From: Blautia wexlerae DSM 19850 | GTDB taxonomy: Bacteria > Bacillota > Clostridia > Lachnospirales > Lachnospiraceae | Length of the DNA stretch: 64,000 bases | Assembly (NCBI RefSeq): GCF_025148125.1 | Contig: NZ_CP102267.1 | Coordinates: 3,606,501-3,670,500 of the forward strand | Reading direction: 5' to 3' | Shown: one piece after another, positions 26,621 to 35,016 of the stretch | Position numbering within the stretch: the stretch's first letter is position 1 | Layout: each line of letters begins with the position of its first letter | Made by a program: the position numbers and the translations under genes | Notes under the pieces: generated by a model | Database searches by the model: none | What the model saw: only the letters and a program-made list of their open reading frames with translations | Told to the model about the DNA's origin: nothing

Positions 26621-26836
26621 CCAGCGCAAACAAATAGTTTCTTTCGTGTGCATTTGCAGGATACTTAGATATTCTTAGGTATCAAAAATCCGCGTTATGA
26701 GAAGAAAAGTCCTTTGTCTGAGCGCAAGCGAGTAATCCAGACTTTTCTTCTCATGCTTTTAGCAGATTTTTGATGCCTTAGAATATCTTAGTATCCGAAA
26801 CCGCACACGAAAGAAACTATTTGTCTGCGCGTCCCC
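26621..26836. repeat. Giant hairpin element, copy 2 (structured repeat)
   Basis: Outer arms 26624-26651 and 26803-26830 pair over 27 of 28 bases; the inner stem 26697-26711 with 26740-26754 pairs perfectly over 15 bases. Compared with copy 1, conserved pieces are CATTTGCAGG, CTTAGATATTCTTAGG, GCGTTATGAG, GCCTTAGAATATCTTAG and CCGAAACCGCAC, while the paired arms have changed on both sides. It lies between hsdR and the cytidylate-kinase-like gene, both on the minus strand, at the right edge of the accessory island. Confidence 0.85.
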
Positions 26837-26845
26837 CCACCCACG

Positions 26846-26888
26846 AAAAAAGCAGCCCCTTTCCCTTCCGAAAGAAACTGCTTTTTTT
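26846..26888. terminator. Bidirectional terminator after the cytidylate-kinase-like gene
   Basis: AAAAAAGCAG and CTGCTTTTTTT enclose a loop with a further short CTTTC/GAAAG pairing. It lies eight bases after the gene end and has A and T tracts on both sides. Confidence 0.75.
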
Positions 26889-26895
26889 CATCCTT

Positions 26896-27519
26896 TTATT
26901 TAATTCCCATAACTTCCATCTGCGCCAGAATCGCATCCACACACTTCTCAAATCCCAGTTTTCCTGAATTCAGGCACAGATCATAATTTGTCGCATCACT
27001 CCAGTCCCCGCCTGCAAATTTACGATAATAATCCTGTTTTCTCTTATCATCTTTGCGAAGGAACTTCTCAATTTCCTCATCACCACCGCTGATCTTCTCT
27101 CTGGACTTCTCAACACGGAATTCCCATGGTGCATGAATAAATACTCTCAGTGTATTCGGTCTGTCTCTGAACACATAATTCACGCATCGTCCCACGATCA
27201 CGCATGGCTCCTTCTCAGCCAGATCATTCACAACCTTTGCCTGATAATTAAAAATATTCTCATCAGAAATAAATCCCTTCTGATCCGGTGCGATCAGTGC
27301 CCCTTTATAAAGACCGGTCTTATTGAACAGTGACGCTTTTACTTTTGTCCCTTCTTCAACCTGACCAAATAACTTCACATCAATACCGCTCTCATCCGAA
27401 GCCATCTGAATGATCTCTTTACCATAAAAAGGAACTCCCAGTCTCTTAGCCAGCATCTGGCCAACTGTACGTCCGCCGCTTCCATACTGTCTCGCAATGG
27501 TAATTACAAAATTCTCCAT
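26896..27519 (-). CDS. Cytidylate kinase-like protein
   Basis: The 207-residue protein opens MENFVITIARQYGSGGRTVG, a P-loop variant (QYGSGGRT) of the cytidylate kinase-like family, followed by LAKRLGVPFYGKEII and VIVGRCVNYVFRD. It differs from true Cmk (about 220 residues with GPAGAGKST). Such proteins are common in Clostridia; the nucleotide substrate is not established. It starts 14 bases after livF and could be co-transcribed with the liv operon. The gene is followed by a bidirectional terminator. Confidence 0.85.
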   Translation of the reverse strand: MENFVITIARQYGSGGRTVGQMLAKRLGVPFYGKEIIQMASDESGIDVKLFGQVEEGTKVKASLFNKTGLYKGALIAPDQKGFISDENIFNYQAKVVNDLAEKEPCVIVGRCVNYVFRDRPNTLRVFIHAPWEFRVEKSREKISGGDEEIEKFLRKDDKRKQDYYRKFAGGDWSDATNYDLCLNSGKLGFEKCVDAILAQMEVMGIK

Positions 27520-27533
27520 AAAATCCCTCCTGT

Positions 27534-28244
27534 TTACTCTCCAAGATAAGCTTTCTGAACAGATTCATCATGAAGAAGATCACTTGCCTTACCTTCCAGT
27601 GTAATCCTTCCGGTCTCAAGGACATAAGCTCTATCAGCAATAGAAAGAGCCTTCTTCGCATTCTGCTCAACCAGAAGAACCGTTGTTCCACTCTCACTTA
27701 CCTCTTTAATGATATCAAAAATCTCATTTACAAAGATCGGTGAAAGGCCCATGGACGGCTCGTCCATCAGAATGATCTTCGGCTGGCTCATCAGCGCACG
27801 TCCCATGGCGAGCATCTGCTGCTCACCACCACTTAAGGTACCTGCAGTCTGATTCTGACGTTCCTTCAGACGCGGAAAACGTTTATATACTTTCTCAATA
27901 GTCGCATCAATCTCATTTTTATCAGATCTTGTAAAAGCACCCATCTTCAGATTCTGAAGAACAGTCATATTTGCAAACACACGTCTTCCTTCCGGAACAT
28001 GTGCCATACCCATTGTTACGATCTTGTGAGGCGGAACCTTTGTGATATCCTGTCCGTCATAAATAATATGTCCTGATTTTGCCCGGAGAAGCCCTGTCAC
28101 TGTATGCAGGGTAGTAGTCTTACCGGCACCATTGGCACCGATCAGAGCAATAACTTCACCTTCATTTACAGAGAAAGAAACACCCTTCAATGCCTGAATC
28201 ATTCCATAATAAACCTGTATGTCCTGTACTTCCAGTAATGCCAT
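27534..28244 (-). CDS. livF: Branched-chain amino acid ABC transporter ATPase LivF
   Basis: This 236-residue ABC ATPase shows Walker A GANGAGKTT (about 33-41), signature LSGGEQQML and Walker B IILMDEPSMGL, and the LivF-specific opening YYGMIQALKGVSFSV. It is the smaller of two paired ATPases that drive uptake of leucine, isoleucine and valine. It lies 12 bases after livG at the end of the operon. Confidence 0.93.
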   Translation of the reverse strand: MALLEVQDIQVYYGMIQALKGVSFSVNEGEVIALIGANGAGKTTTLHTVTGLLRAKSGHIIYDGQDITKVPPHKIVTMGMAHVPEGRRVFANMTVLQNLKMGAFTRSDKNEIDATIEKVYKRFPRLKERQNQTAGTLSGGEQQMLAMGRALMSQPKIILMDEPSMGLSPIFVNEIFDIIKEVSESGTTVLLVEQNAKKALSIADRAYVLETGRITLEGKASDLLHDESVQKAYLGE

Positions 28245-28256
28245 CTGTCTCTCCTC

Positions 28257-29015
28257 CTATTCTCCAAGATATGCCTTGATAACTTCCGGATCATGGAGCA
28301 CATCTGAAGTCTTGCCCTGTCTCAGAACATGACCGAAGTTCAGTACAGTCAGCTCCTCACAGATACCTGAAACCAGCTTCATATCATGCTCGATCAGAAG
28401 AATGGTCATATCAAAGTTATCACGAACAAAACGAATGGTATCCATCAGTTCCTCAGTTTCATTGGGGTTCATACCTGCAGCCGGCTCATCCAGAAGAAGA
28501 AGCTTCGGCTTTGTTGCCAGTGCTCTGGCAATCTCCAGCTTTCTCTGTTTACCATAAGGAAGGTTGGATGCAAGGATATCTGCCTCTTTGTCCAGATCAA
28601 ACACTTTAAGAAGCTTCATTGCTTCCTCATTCATGGTTTTCTCAACCTTAAAGTATTTCGGAGTATGTACAATACTTGTAAAAAGGCTGTATTTATCATG
28701 ATTGTGAAGTCCTGCCTTTACATTGTCCAGCACACTCATCTGATGGAACAGACGGATATTCTGGAATGTTCTGGCGATTCCCGCCTTGTTGATATCAATG
28801 GTACTCTTTCCAGTGATATCCTGTCCGTCCAGATTGATGATTCCCTCGTCCGGCTTATACACACCTGTAAGAAGGTTAAAGATTGTAGTCTTACCGGCAC
28901 CATTCGGACCGATCAGACCATAAAGCTGTCCTTTCTCGATGGAGACATGGAAATCATCCACTGCATGAAGACCGCCGAATGAAATATTTAAATGATTTAC
29001 TTCCAGCAATGCCAT
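28257..29015 (-). CDS. livG: Branched-chain amino acid ABC transporter ATPase LivG
   Basis: The 252 residues carry Walker A GPNGAGKTT, the LivG-type insertion (ARTFQNIRLFHQMSVLDNV), signature LPYGKQRKLEIARAL and Walker B LLLLDEPAAGMNPNE. The altered LPYG signature is usual in LivG. It pairs with LivF on the LivHM membrane dimer. The gap to livM is three bases. Confidence 0.93.
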   Translation of the reverse strand: MALLEVNHLNISFGGLHAVDDFHVSIEKGQLYGLIGPNGAGKTTIFNLLTGVYKPDEGIINLDGQDITGKSTIDINKAGIARTFQNIRLFHQMSVLDNVKAGLHNHDKYSLFTSIVHTPKYFKVEKTMNEEAMKLLKVFDLDKEADILASNLPYGKQRKLEIARALATKPKLLLLDEPAAGMNPNETEELMDTIRFVRDNFDMTILLIEHDMKLVSGICEELTVLNFGHVLRQGKTSDVLHDPEVIKAYLGE

Positions 29016-29018
29016 AGC

Positions 29019-30074
29019 TTATGCCTCCTTTTTCTTAAATTTACTGAAAAGACGCTCTCTCATCTCGATTGCCTTAGGTGCCCAGTTGATCAGCATCATT
29101 ACGATCAGCACGATTGCATAGAACAGCATACGGTAATCACTGAGTCCACGCAGAAGCTCAGGAAGAAGGTTCAGAATCACTGCCGCAATAATAGAACCAC
29201 GCATATTTCCAATTCCACCGAGAACTACGAATACCAGGAACATGATAGACATGTTATAACCGAAGTTCTTCGGAAGTGCTGTTAAAGTTGCAAGATTATG
29301 AGCATAAAGCACACCGCCGATACCGGCTAATGCTGCTGAGATTGCAAATGCTTTCAGTTTATACTTTGTGATATCAATACCAATTGATTCCGCTGCAATA
29401 CGGTTATCACGGATTGCCATGATCGCACGTCCGTCTCTGGAATTGATCAGGTTCAGAACTACGAATAAAGTAACCAGAATCAGAATCACACCTATAGTAA
29501 AGGTTGACTGTCTCGGTGTACCTGTGATACCCATGGCACCACTGATGATCATTTTTCCACCAGGCTCCATTCCAAGAGACATCTGGTCTTTCATGGAAAA
29601 ATGGATTCCGTTGCTGTCAATTCCTACATAAAGCACATTGATGATATTCTTAATGATCTCACCAAATGCCAGTGTTACGATAGCAAGGTAGTCACCTTTC
29701 AGACGAAGTACAGGAATACCGATCAGGAATCCAAAGATACCTGCACATACAGCTCCGATGATCAGAGCAACGAAGAAACGAAGTCCTGCATTTGTAAATG
29801 TATCCATAGTTGCCTTTGTAAATGCTGCACTGGTGAAAGCACCGATACACATAAATCCGGCATGTCCAAGACTTAACTCACCCAGAATACCAACCGTCAG
29901 GTTCAGGGAAAGAGCCAGGATAATATATACACAAAGAGGCACCAGAAGACCCTGCATCAGGTTGGAAAGCAGATTCCCTGCTATCATTCCCTGTACGATC
30001 AGATATGCTGCAAGAACCATTCCGTATGTAATGAGATTGCTTTTTGTTGTTTTGTTTAATTTCTTCTTTTCCAT
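29019..30074 (-). CDS. livM: Branched-chain amino acid ABC transporter permease LivM
   Basis: This 351-residue membrane protein starts MEKKKLNKTTKSNLITYGMV. GELSLGHAGFMCIGAF, the EAA-like loop with DNRIAAESIGID and GGIGNMRGSIIAA identify it as LivM. About nine hydrophobic segments are present. The start at 30074 has GAGGTGG upstream; an earlier in-frame start at 30113 would lie inside livH and lacks support. It forms the channel with LivH. Confidence 0.92.
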   Translation of the reverse strand: MEKKKLNKTTKSNLITYGMVLAAYLIVQGMIAGNLLSNLMQGLLVPLCVYIILALSLNLTVGILGELSLGHAGFMCIGAFTSAAFTKATMDTFTNAGLRFFVALIIGAVCAGIFGFLIGIPVLRLKGDYLAIVTLAFGEIIKNIINVLYVGIDSNGIHFSMKDQMSLGMEPGGKMIISGAMGITGTPRQSTFTIGVILILVTLFVVLNLINSRDGRAIMAIRDNRIAAESIGIDITKYKLKAFAISAALAGIGGVLYAHNLATLTALPKNFGYNMSIMFLVFVVLGGIGNMRGSIIAAVILNLLPELLRGLSDYRMLFYAIVLIVMMLINWAPKAIEMRERLFSKFKKKEA

Positions 30075-30084
30075 GTCTGCCACC

Positions 30085-30972
30085 TCACACTTTCTCCTGA
30101 ATGTTCTTACCAAGAATACCGGTAGGTTTCACAACCAGAACTACGATCAGAACACCGAATACAATGGCATCAGCCATCTGTGAAGAGATATAAGCTTTAC
30201 CAAAAATCTCCAGGATACCCAGAACAACACCTCCGATAAAGGCTCCCGGGATAGATCCGATACCGCCAAATACAGCTGCAACGAATGCTTTGATACCAGG
30301 CATAGCACCTGTATATGGTGTCAAAGACGGGTATGCAGAGCAGAGAAGCACACCTGCGATTGCTGCAAGTCCGGAACCGATTGCAAAAGTAATGGAGATT
30401 GTTTTGTTTACGTTAATACCCATTAACTGGGCAGCGCCTTTATCCTCAGATACGGCAAGCATTGCCTGCCCTGTTTTTGTCTTGCTGATAAAGAGCATCA
30501 GACCTGCCATGATCAGGATACCACCGATAATGGTTACGATGGTTACACCAGTGATCACGATAGAACCACCTGCAAGTTTCAGGGATGGAAGACTGATCAC
30601 GTTACTGAATGATTTGGTATCTGCTCCCCAGATCAGAAGGGCCACGTTCTGAAGCAGGTAGCTGACACCAATTGCTGTGATCAGAACAGCCAGAGGTGAA
30701 GCTGCATTACGCAGTGGTCGATACGCAACGCCTTCGATCACAACGCCCATGAGTGTACAGATGATAATGGACAGCAGGATGGCTAAAATCGGATTTAATC
30801 CCATGCCGCTGACTGCGACATAAACTACATAAGAGCCGACCATGATAACATCTCCATGAGCGAAGTTCAGCATTTTAGCGATTCCGTATACCATGGTATA
30901 ACCAAGGGCGATGATCGCATATACACTTCCGAGGCTGATACCACTGATAAGATATGATATAAAACTACTCAT
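30085..30972 (-). CDS. livH: Branched-chain amino acid ABC transporter permease LivH
   Basis: The 295 residues have about eight membrane helices and LivH signatures: GLSYTMVYG-like ALGYTMVYGIAKMLNFAHGD near the N-terminus, YRPLRNA, EDKGAAQLMGINV and FGGIGSIPGAFIGG. It follows livK after a 248-base gap with a strong hairpin and precedes livM by ten bases. Confidence 0.93.
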   Translation of the reverse strand: MSSFISYLISGISLGSVYAIIALGYTMVYGIAKMLNFAHGDVIMVGSYVVYVAVSGMGLNPILAILLSIIICTLMGVVIEGVAYRPLRNAASPLAVLITAIGVSYLLQNVALLIWGADTKSFSNVISLPSLKLAGGSIVITGVTIVTIIGGILIMAGLMLFISKTKTGQAMLAVSEDKGAAQLMGINVNKTISITFAIGSGLAAIAGVLLCSAYPSLTPYTGAMPGIKAFVAAVFGGIGSIPGAFIGGVVLGILEIFGKAYISSQMADAIVFGVLIVVLVVKPTGILGKNIQEKV

Positions 30973-31113
30973 AGAAGTCTTTCCTTTCTTATATTTAAAT
31001 AATTTTATTGTGTGTAAAACTGGCAGATTTGCCTTTAGCGAAATCTGTCTTGTTTATTTTGCCAAAAGTAAATCTGTCATTAACGCATTAATGTAATAAC
31101 GTATTAGGCAACA

Positions 31114-31140
31114 GGGCTGTCTGCATAATTCAGACAGCCC
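31114..31140 (-). promoter_or_regulatory. Intercistronic hairpin between livK and livH
   Basis: GGGCTGTCTG (31114-31123) and CAGACAGCCC (31131-31140) are a perfect 10-bp stem. On the minus strand no T-tract follows, so it more likely protects the livK mRNA or lowers read-through than ends transcription. The same plan is seen after the ChvE-like gene. Confidence 0.65.
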
Positions 31141-31220
31141 CGTTGGCATGCAACCATTGTCCACTCCAGGAACAATCGCATTTTATTTCTTATGAAATCT
31201 TTTCAGTTATTTCAATTTCA

Positions 31221-32375
31221 TTATTCCATTGCTGCGTAAGCACCATCTTTGATTTCTACAGCTTTCGGAGCTTTGTTCGGCTCACCGTCTTCTGTCCATG
31301 TGATCTCGTCACCTGTAACACCTTCAAGTGTGATCTCGGTCATGCCTTTTTCAAGTGCTGCACAGATATCTGCAACATCCATGTCTGCTTTTACATCTTC
31401 TTTTTCTGCTGCTGCTTTGACTGCGTATACTGCATCATAAGCATCTGCTGCGAACTGGTTTGGTGTGTCTTTGTAAGCATCTTTGTATGCTTTTACAAAG
31501 TTCTGGGTTTTCTCATCTGTAGAATCTGCTGCAAATGGTGTAAGAAGCATCAGCCCCTCTGCAAGAGATGTATCAAAGTTTTCTACACCAAGGATACCGT
31601 CCATACCGTCGCATCCGAAGAATTTAGTTTCAAATCCCATGCTGTCTGCCTGTGCAAGGATCAGGGAAGCTTCTGTATAATAAATCGGAAGGAATACTAA
31701 TTCAGCACCACCGTCTTTTGCTTTCTGAAGCTGTACGGAGAAGTCTTTATTGTTATCAGCAGTAAATGCTTCGGAAGATACGATTTCAATACCCTGATTA
31801 GCTGCTTCTGCTGTGAAGTTCTGTGTGATACCTGATGAATATACATCAGAGCTATCGTAGATAATAGCTACTTTTGTAGCAAGTTTATGCTCTCCAATGT
31901 ACTGAGCTGCTGCAGTACCCTGGTTCGGGTCAGAGAAGCATACACGGAATACGTTCGGATTAGCAACACACTCTGTTGCAGATCCGGATGGAGTAAGCTG
32001 GAACATATTGTCTGCTGCTGTTTCATTTGCTACAGCTACACAAGGTGTGGAAGTAACTGTACCAACCAGGACGTTCATTCCCCAGTCTTTTAATGCGTTG
32101 TAAGCGTTCAGGGTTTTCTCAGCATCGTTTTCATCATCTTCAAATTTGAACTCTACCTGATATCCGTTGATTCCGCCGTCTTCGTTTACTTCATTGATTG
32201 CAAGCTCTGTTGCATTCTTTACAGCCTGTCCATAGATTGCTGCTGCTCCGGTTACAGGTCCGATTCCACCGATCTTAAATGTAGCATCGTCTGCAAATAC
32301 AGATACAGGTGCAACTGTTGACATTACCATTGCTGCTGCCGCAGTAACACTGATGATTTTTTTCAGGTTTTTCAT
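31221..32375 (-). CDS. livK: Branched-chain amino acid-binding protein LivK
   Basis: This 384-residue type 1 binding protein (FKIGGIGPVTGAAAIYGQAVKN, VGTVTSTPCVAVANE, IYDSSDVYSSG, AADAYDAVYAV) belongs to the Leu/Ile/Val group. It has a Sec signal peptide with cleavage expected after VFA, but no lipobox cysteine, unlike most Gram-positive binding proteins. It has GGAGG eight bases upstream and is the first gene of the liv operon, with its own promoter and a hairpin in the leader. Confidence 0.9.
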   Translation of the reverse strand: MKNLKKIISVTAAAAMVMSTVAPVSVFADDATFKIGGIGPVTGAAAIYGQAVKNATELAINEVNEDGGINGYQVEFKFEDDENDAEKTLNAYNALKDWGMNVLVGTVTSTPCVAVANETAADNMFQLTPSGSATECVANPNVFRVCFSDPNQGTAAAQYIGEHKLATKVAIIYDSSDVYSSGITQNFTAEAANQGIEIVSSEAFTADNNKDFSVQLQKAKDGGAELVFLPIYYTEASLILAQADSMGFETKFFGCDGMDGILGVENFDTSLAEGLMLLTPFAADSTDEKTQNFVKAYKDAYKDTPNQFAADAYDAVYAVKAAAEKEDVKADMDVADICAALEKGMTEITLEGVTGDEITWTEDGEPNKAPKAVEIKDGAYAAME

Positions 32376-32519
32376 AATAAATCCTCCTTATATTTTGTCA
32401 GTCCTTTCGTCCCTCTTACGGCTCATAAGATTAGCTTCCGTTACCATTCATTCCACCCGGTATATCATTTTCACCAGATTCCGCAAGTTCATTTATTATG
32501 TAGAGGAACTGAAAAGTAA

Positions 32520-32553
32520 CAAAAAGCCAACTGGGTTCCCAGCCGGCTTTGGC
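32520..32553 (-). terminator. Terminator-like hairpin inside the livK leader
   Basis: On the minus strand AAAGCC-GG-CTGGG and CCCAG-TT-GGCTTT fold with one internal mismatch loop and are followed by five T. It lies about 30-60 bases after the predicted livK start of transcription, so it may act as an attenuator or end a short leader RNA. The other possibility is a second terminator for rplT. Confidence 0.6.
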
Positions 32554-32586
32554 TTCCACTGACACTTTAATATGTTGCTGTTTTGA

Positions 32587-32615
32587 ATTATATCACCATA
32601 TATTTGACCATGCAA
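32587..32615 (-). promoter_or_regulatory. livK promoter
   Basis: On the minus strand TTGCAT (32610-32615), a 17-base spacer and TATAAT (32587-32592) form a near-consensus sigma-A promoter, with predicted transcription start near 32580. It lies after the rplT terminator and before the leader hairpin. Confidence 0.7.
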
Positions 32616-32711
32616 GAAAAACTTTATGGAAATTTAAGATTTTTCCGTCTTTCATGGACACTTGACCGTACCGCACACGCAATTTTATCCCATTCATCGA
32701 AAAATACATTA

Positions 32712-32757
32712 AAAAAGGTACACACAGAAACCGTAACAATTTCTATGTGTACCTCAA
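32712..32757 (-). terminator. Terminator of the infC-rpmI-rplT operon
   Basis: On the minus strand GGTACACATAGAAA and TTTCTGTGTGTACC pair over 13 of 14 bases, followed by six T. It begins 48 bases after rplT. The remaining sequence of 32376-32804 holds the livK promoter and leader. Confidence 0.85.
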
Positions 32758-32804
32758 AATTCTGATTTAATTTATCAAATCTTATGTCTCTCTAAAACCG
32801 ACAA

Positions 32805-33161
32805 TTATGCAATTGCTTTTTTAGCAATCTCAGCAAGTGCTGTAAATCCTTCTGCATCGTTTACTGCAAGTTCAGCAAGCATCTTTCTGTTGATGTCGAT
32901 GTTTGCAACTTTCAGTCCGTGCATCAGTTTGCTGTAGGATAATCCGTTCATTCTTGCTGCTGCGTTGATACGAGCGATCCAGAGCTGTCTGAACTGACGT
33001 TTTTTCTGCTTTCTTCCTGCATAGGAGCTAGCAAGTGCTCTCATTACAGACTGTTTAGCAACTCTATACTGTTTGGAACGGGCTCCTCTGTAGCCTTTTG
33101 CCAGTTTTAATGTACGATTATGTTTTTTCTTTGCGTTTAATCCGCCTTTAATTCTTGCCAT
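32805..33161 (-). CDS. rplT: 50S ribosomal protein L20
   Basis: The 118 residues ([40 protein letters not shown]) are plainly L20. It binds 23S rRNA during assembly of the large subunit and, in Bacillota, represses its own operon by binding the infC leader. It is the last gene of infC-rpmI-rplT and has a good GGAGG site. A terminator follows. Confidence 0.98.
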   Translation of the reverse strand: MARIKGGLNAKKKHNRTLKLAKGYRGARSKQYRVAKQSVMRALASSYAGRKQKKRQFRQLWIARINAAARMNGLSYSKLMHGLKVANIDINRKMLAELAVNDAEGFTALAEIAKKAIA

Positions 33162-33208
33162 TTCTTAAATTTCCTCCTGTTTGTCTATCTTCAATGAATA
33201 AATGCTTC

Positions 33209-33406
33209 TTATAAATATGGTAATGCTTTCTTCATGCTCTTAACATTAGTAGCATCAACAACAGTAGATTTTCTCAGATTTCTTTTTCTTTTCTGAGATT
33301 TCTTTGTTAAGATATGGCTCTTATAAGCTTTATTTCTTACTAATTTTCCTGTACCTGTTTTTTTGAAACGCTTTGCTGCTGCTCTGCAAGTTTTAATTTT
33401 TGGCAT
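33209..33406 (-). CDS. rpmI: 50S ribosomal protein L35
   Basis: The 65-residue basic protein ([20 protein letters not shown]) is L35 at its normal length. It lies between infC and rplT in the conserved order, with AGGAGG upstream. Confidence 0.97.
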   Translation of the reverse strand: MPKIKTCRAAAKRFKKTGTGKLVRNKAYKSHILTKKSQKRKRNLRKSTVVDATNVKSMKKALPYL

Positions 33407-33441
33407 TGTTAATTCCTCCTTAAACTGTATCTCTATTATAT

Positions 33442-33948
33442 TTAACGTTTTTCCGTTAAAAACATGGTCATGCTTCTGCCTTCAACCTTCGGTGCCTTCT
33501 CCACTGTTGCCACATCTGCAAGCTGCTTTGCAAAATCATCAAGCACATGTCTGCTGCTTGCCATATGTGCCATTTCTCTTCCGCGGAAACGTAATGTTAC
33601 CTTTACTCTGTCACCCTTGGAGAGGAACTTTCTGGCGGCGTTGACTTTCGTATTCAGGTCATTGGTATCAATGTTTGGAGAAAGTCGCACTTCTTTGACA
33701 TCGATGGTCTTCTGCTTCTTCTTGGCTTCTTTTTCTTTTCTTGCAAGCTCATAACGGTATTTACCATAATCGATGATCTTACATACCGGCGGTTTCGCCT
33801 GCGGGGCAATTTTTACCAGGTCAAGCCCTGCCTCCTGAGCTTTGAACATTGCTTCTTTCGCGGACATGATTCCAAGCTGTTCTCCGTCCGAACCGATTAA
33901 GCGTACCTCTTTGTCTCTGATCTGTTCGTTAATCATTAAATTGCTAAT
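33442..33948 (-). CDS. infC: Translation initiation factor IF-3
   Basis: The product is IF-3 with both domains: [20 protein letters not shown] in the N-terminal part and [13 protein letters not shown] in the C-terminal part. GGAGGTG lies seven bases before an in-frame ATT at 33946-33948, while the first ATG at 33936 is too far from it. ATT is the usual rare start of infC, used because IF-3 itself discriminates against such starts, so the ATT start is chosen (168 residues, beginning with SNLMINEQ after the initiator). The gene is preceded by an L20-type leader. Confidence 0.93.
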   Translation of the reverse strand: MSNLMINEQIRDKEVRLIGSDGEQLGIMSAKEAMFKAQEAGLDLVKIAPQAKPPVCKIIDYGKYRYELARKEKEAKKKQKTIDVKEVRLSPNIDTNDLNTKVNAARKFLSKGDRVKVTLRFRGREMAHMASSRHVLDDFAKQLADVATVEKAPKVEGRSMTMFLTEKR

Positions 33949-34010
33949 TGTAGTGCACCTCCATACCTGTTAGATAGATTCTAATGACTTCTCGTCGCCC
34001 TCATTTACAT

Positions 34011-34190
34011 AAAAAAAGCGTGGACAAAATCCACACTCCGCTATCACACTACTGATATCTTTTCTTCTTAATCTGGGGAACAATCTCCTTATTCCTACCA
34101 ACCTTAAATATCAGCCTTCTCTGTGCAATATAAACCCAAGCCGCTAAACTAAATGCGCTGAGGTGAGAGTGGAACTCTGCTTTGTTTTCT
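34011..34190 (-). ncRNA. L20-type ribosomal leader with attenuator before infC
   Basis: The minus strand from about 34190 to 34011 is GC-structured and ends with AGTGTGGA/TCCACGCT (34017-34037) followed by seven T, an intrinsic terminator about 60 bases before infC. Position and layout match the L20 leader of Bacillota, in which L20 favours the terminator. Exact 5' limit is not certain. Confidence 0.65.
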
Positions 34191-34269
34191 TACGTACTTG
34201 TATAAGATACCATGTTCAGTCTGCTATGTCAAGTACTTTTTACATTTTCTTTATTTTTTTAGATCTCAT

Positions 34270-34412
34270 GTTACTGTTCACACACCACTATTCCGCGAGG
34301 TGTTTTGGCATGAATATGCCAAAATCCCGAGACATACAAGCCAAAATTCCATTGCCGCAGGCAATCTGGAATGAATTTTGGCTACGTTACTGTGAACGGA
34401 GTGAACAGTAAC
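34270..34412. mobile_element. MITE-like element, 143 bp, with 12-bp ends and 8-bp target duplication
   Basis: Terminal inverted repeats GTTACTGTTCAC (34270-34281) and GTGAACAGTAAC (34401-34412) are perfect. GATCTCAT flanks the element on both sides (34262-34269 and 34413-34420), a direct target-site duplication. Inside are a hairpin around TTTTGGCATGAATATGCCAAAA and a second one AGCCAAAATTCCA with an inner TTGCC/GGCAA. There is no transposase, so it would have moved using an enzyme from elsewhere. The family is not assigned. It lies between the infC leader and a DUF1540 gene. Confidence 0.75.
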
Positions 34413-34540
34413 GATCTCATGTATATTTTCTCTCAAACTGCACATCCTATCTCCGAAACTTATTCAATGTAACTGTTCAGTACTCTTGCACTACAGCAGT
34501 ATTGAATAGTTATCTCAGATTTTTTCAGGAGGGTAACTCT

Positions 34541-34870
34541 ATGACAATTCTTAAATGTTCAGCAATGACCTGTGTTTACAACAAAGAGCAGCTCTGTTCA
34601 AAGGGTGATATTGACGTGACAGGCGAAAATGCTACTTCTGCAAATGAGACAAGCTGCGGCAGTTTCCGAGAGAGAACCGGCAGTTCCATGAAAGACAGCT
34701 ATACAGATGACTGTGGCTGCGACAAAATCCAGATCGACTGCAAAGCCCATAACTGTACCTATAATGATAACTGCAAATGTACAGCATCCTCCATTCAGGT
34801 AGACGGCTCTAATGCACATGCATCTTCCGATACAAGATGTGACACCTTCCAGTGCCATTGTGGCGCATAA
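34541..34870 (+). CDS. DUF1540 protein, two Cys-rich repeats
   Basis: The 109 residues hold two DUF1540 domains: CSAMTCVYNKEQLCSKGDI...C near 5-40 and CKAHNCTYNDNCKCTASSI...C near 67-105, each with a Cys pattern that could hold a metal. The start at 34541 has GGAGGG seven bases upstream. The function of DUF1540 is unknown; such proteins are common in spore-forming Clostridia. The gene is alone and is followed by a bidirectional terminator facing ftsZ. Confidence 0.85.
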   Translation: MTILKCSAMTCVYNKEQLCSKGDIDVTGENATSANETSCGSFRERTGSSMKDSYTDDCGCDKIQIDCKAHNCTYNDNCKCTASSIQVDGSNAHASSDTRCDTFQCHCGA

Positions 34871-34936
34871 TATCAACACCATGGCAACAGGATTTTCACC
34901 CGTATATCAGGGATAATGAACTTCCCTGATCTGGTC

Positions 34937-34979
34937 AAAAAAAGAGACATGTCCATCTATATGGAATATGTCTCTTTTG
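34937..34979. terminator. Bidirectional terminator between DUF1540 gene and ftsZ
   Basis: AAAAGAGACAT and ATGTCTCTTTT form a stem with extra CC/GG pairing in the middle. A-tract and T-tract on both sides allow it to stop transcripts from both directions. Confidence 0.8.
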
Positions 34980-35016
34980 TCTGTCTGTAAATTATTTCAC
35001 TGCAAAACAGATAATC

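Noticed and set aside
26433-26633. 66-codon minus-strand frame upstream of hsdR
   Set aside because: It lies in repeat sequence between the palindromic fragment and hsdR and has no ribosome site or recognisable product.
32376-32600. T-box or riboswitch before livK
   Set aside because: The leader is too short before the hairpin and lacks the T-box sequence.
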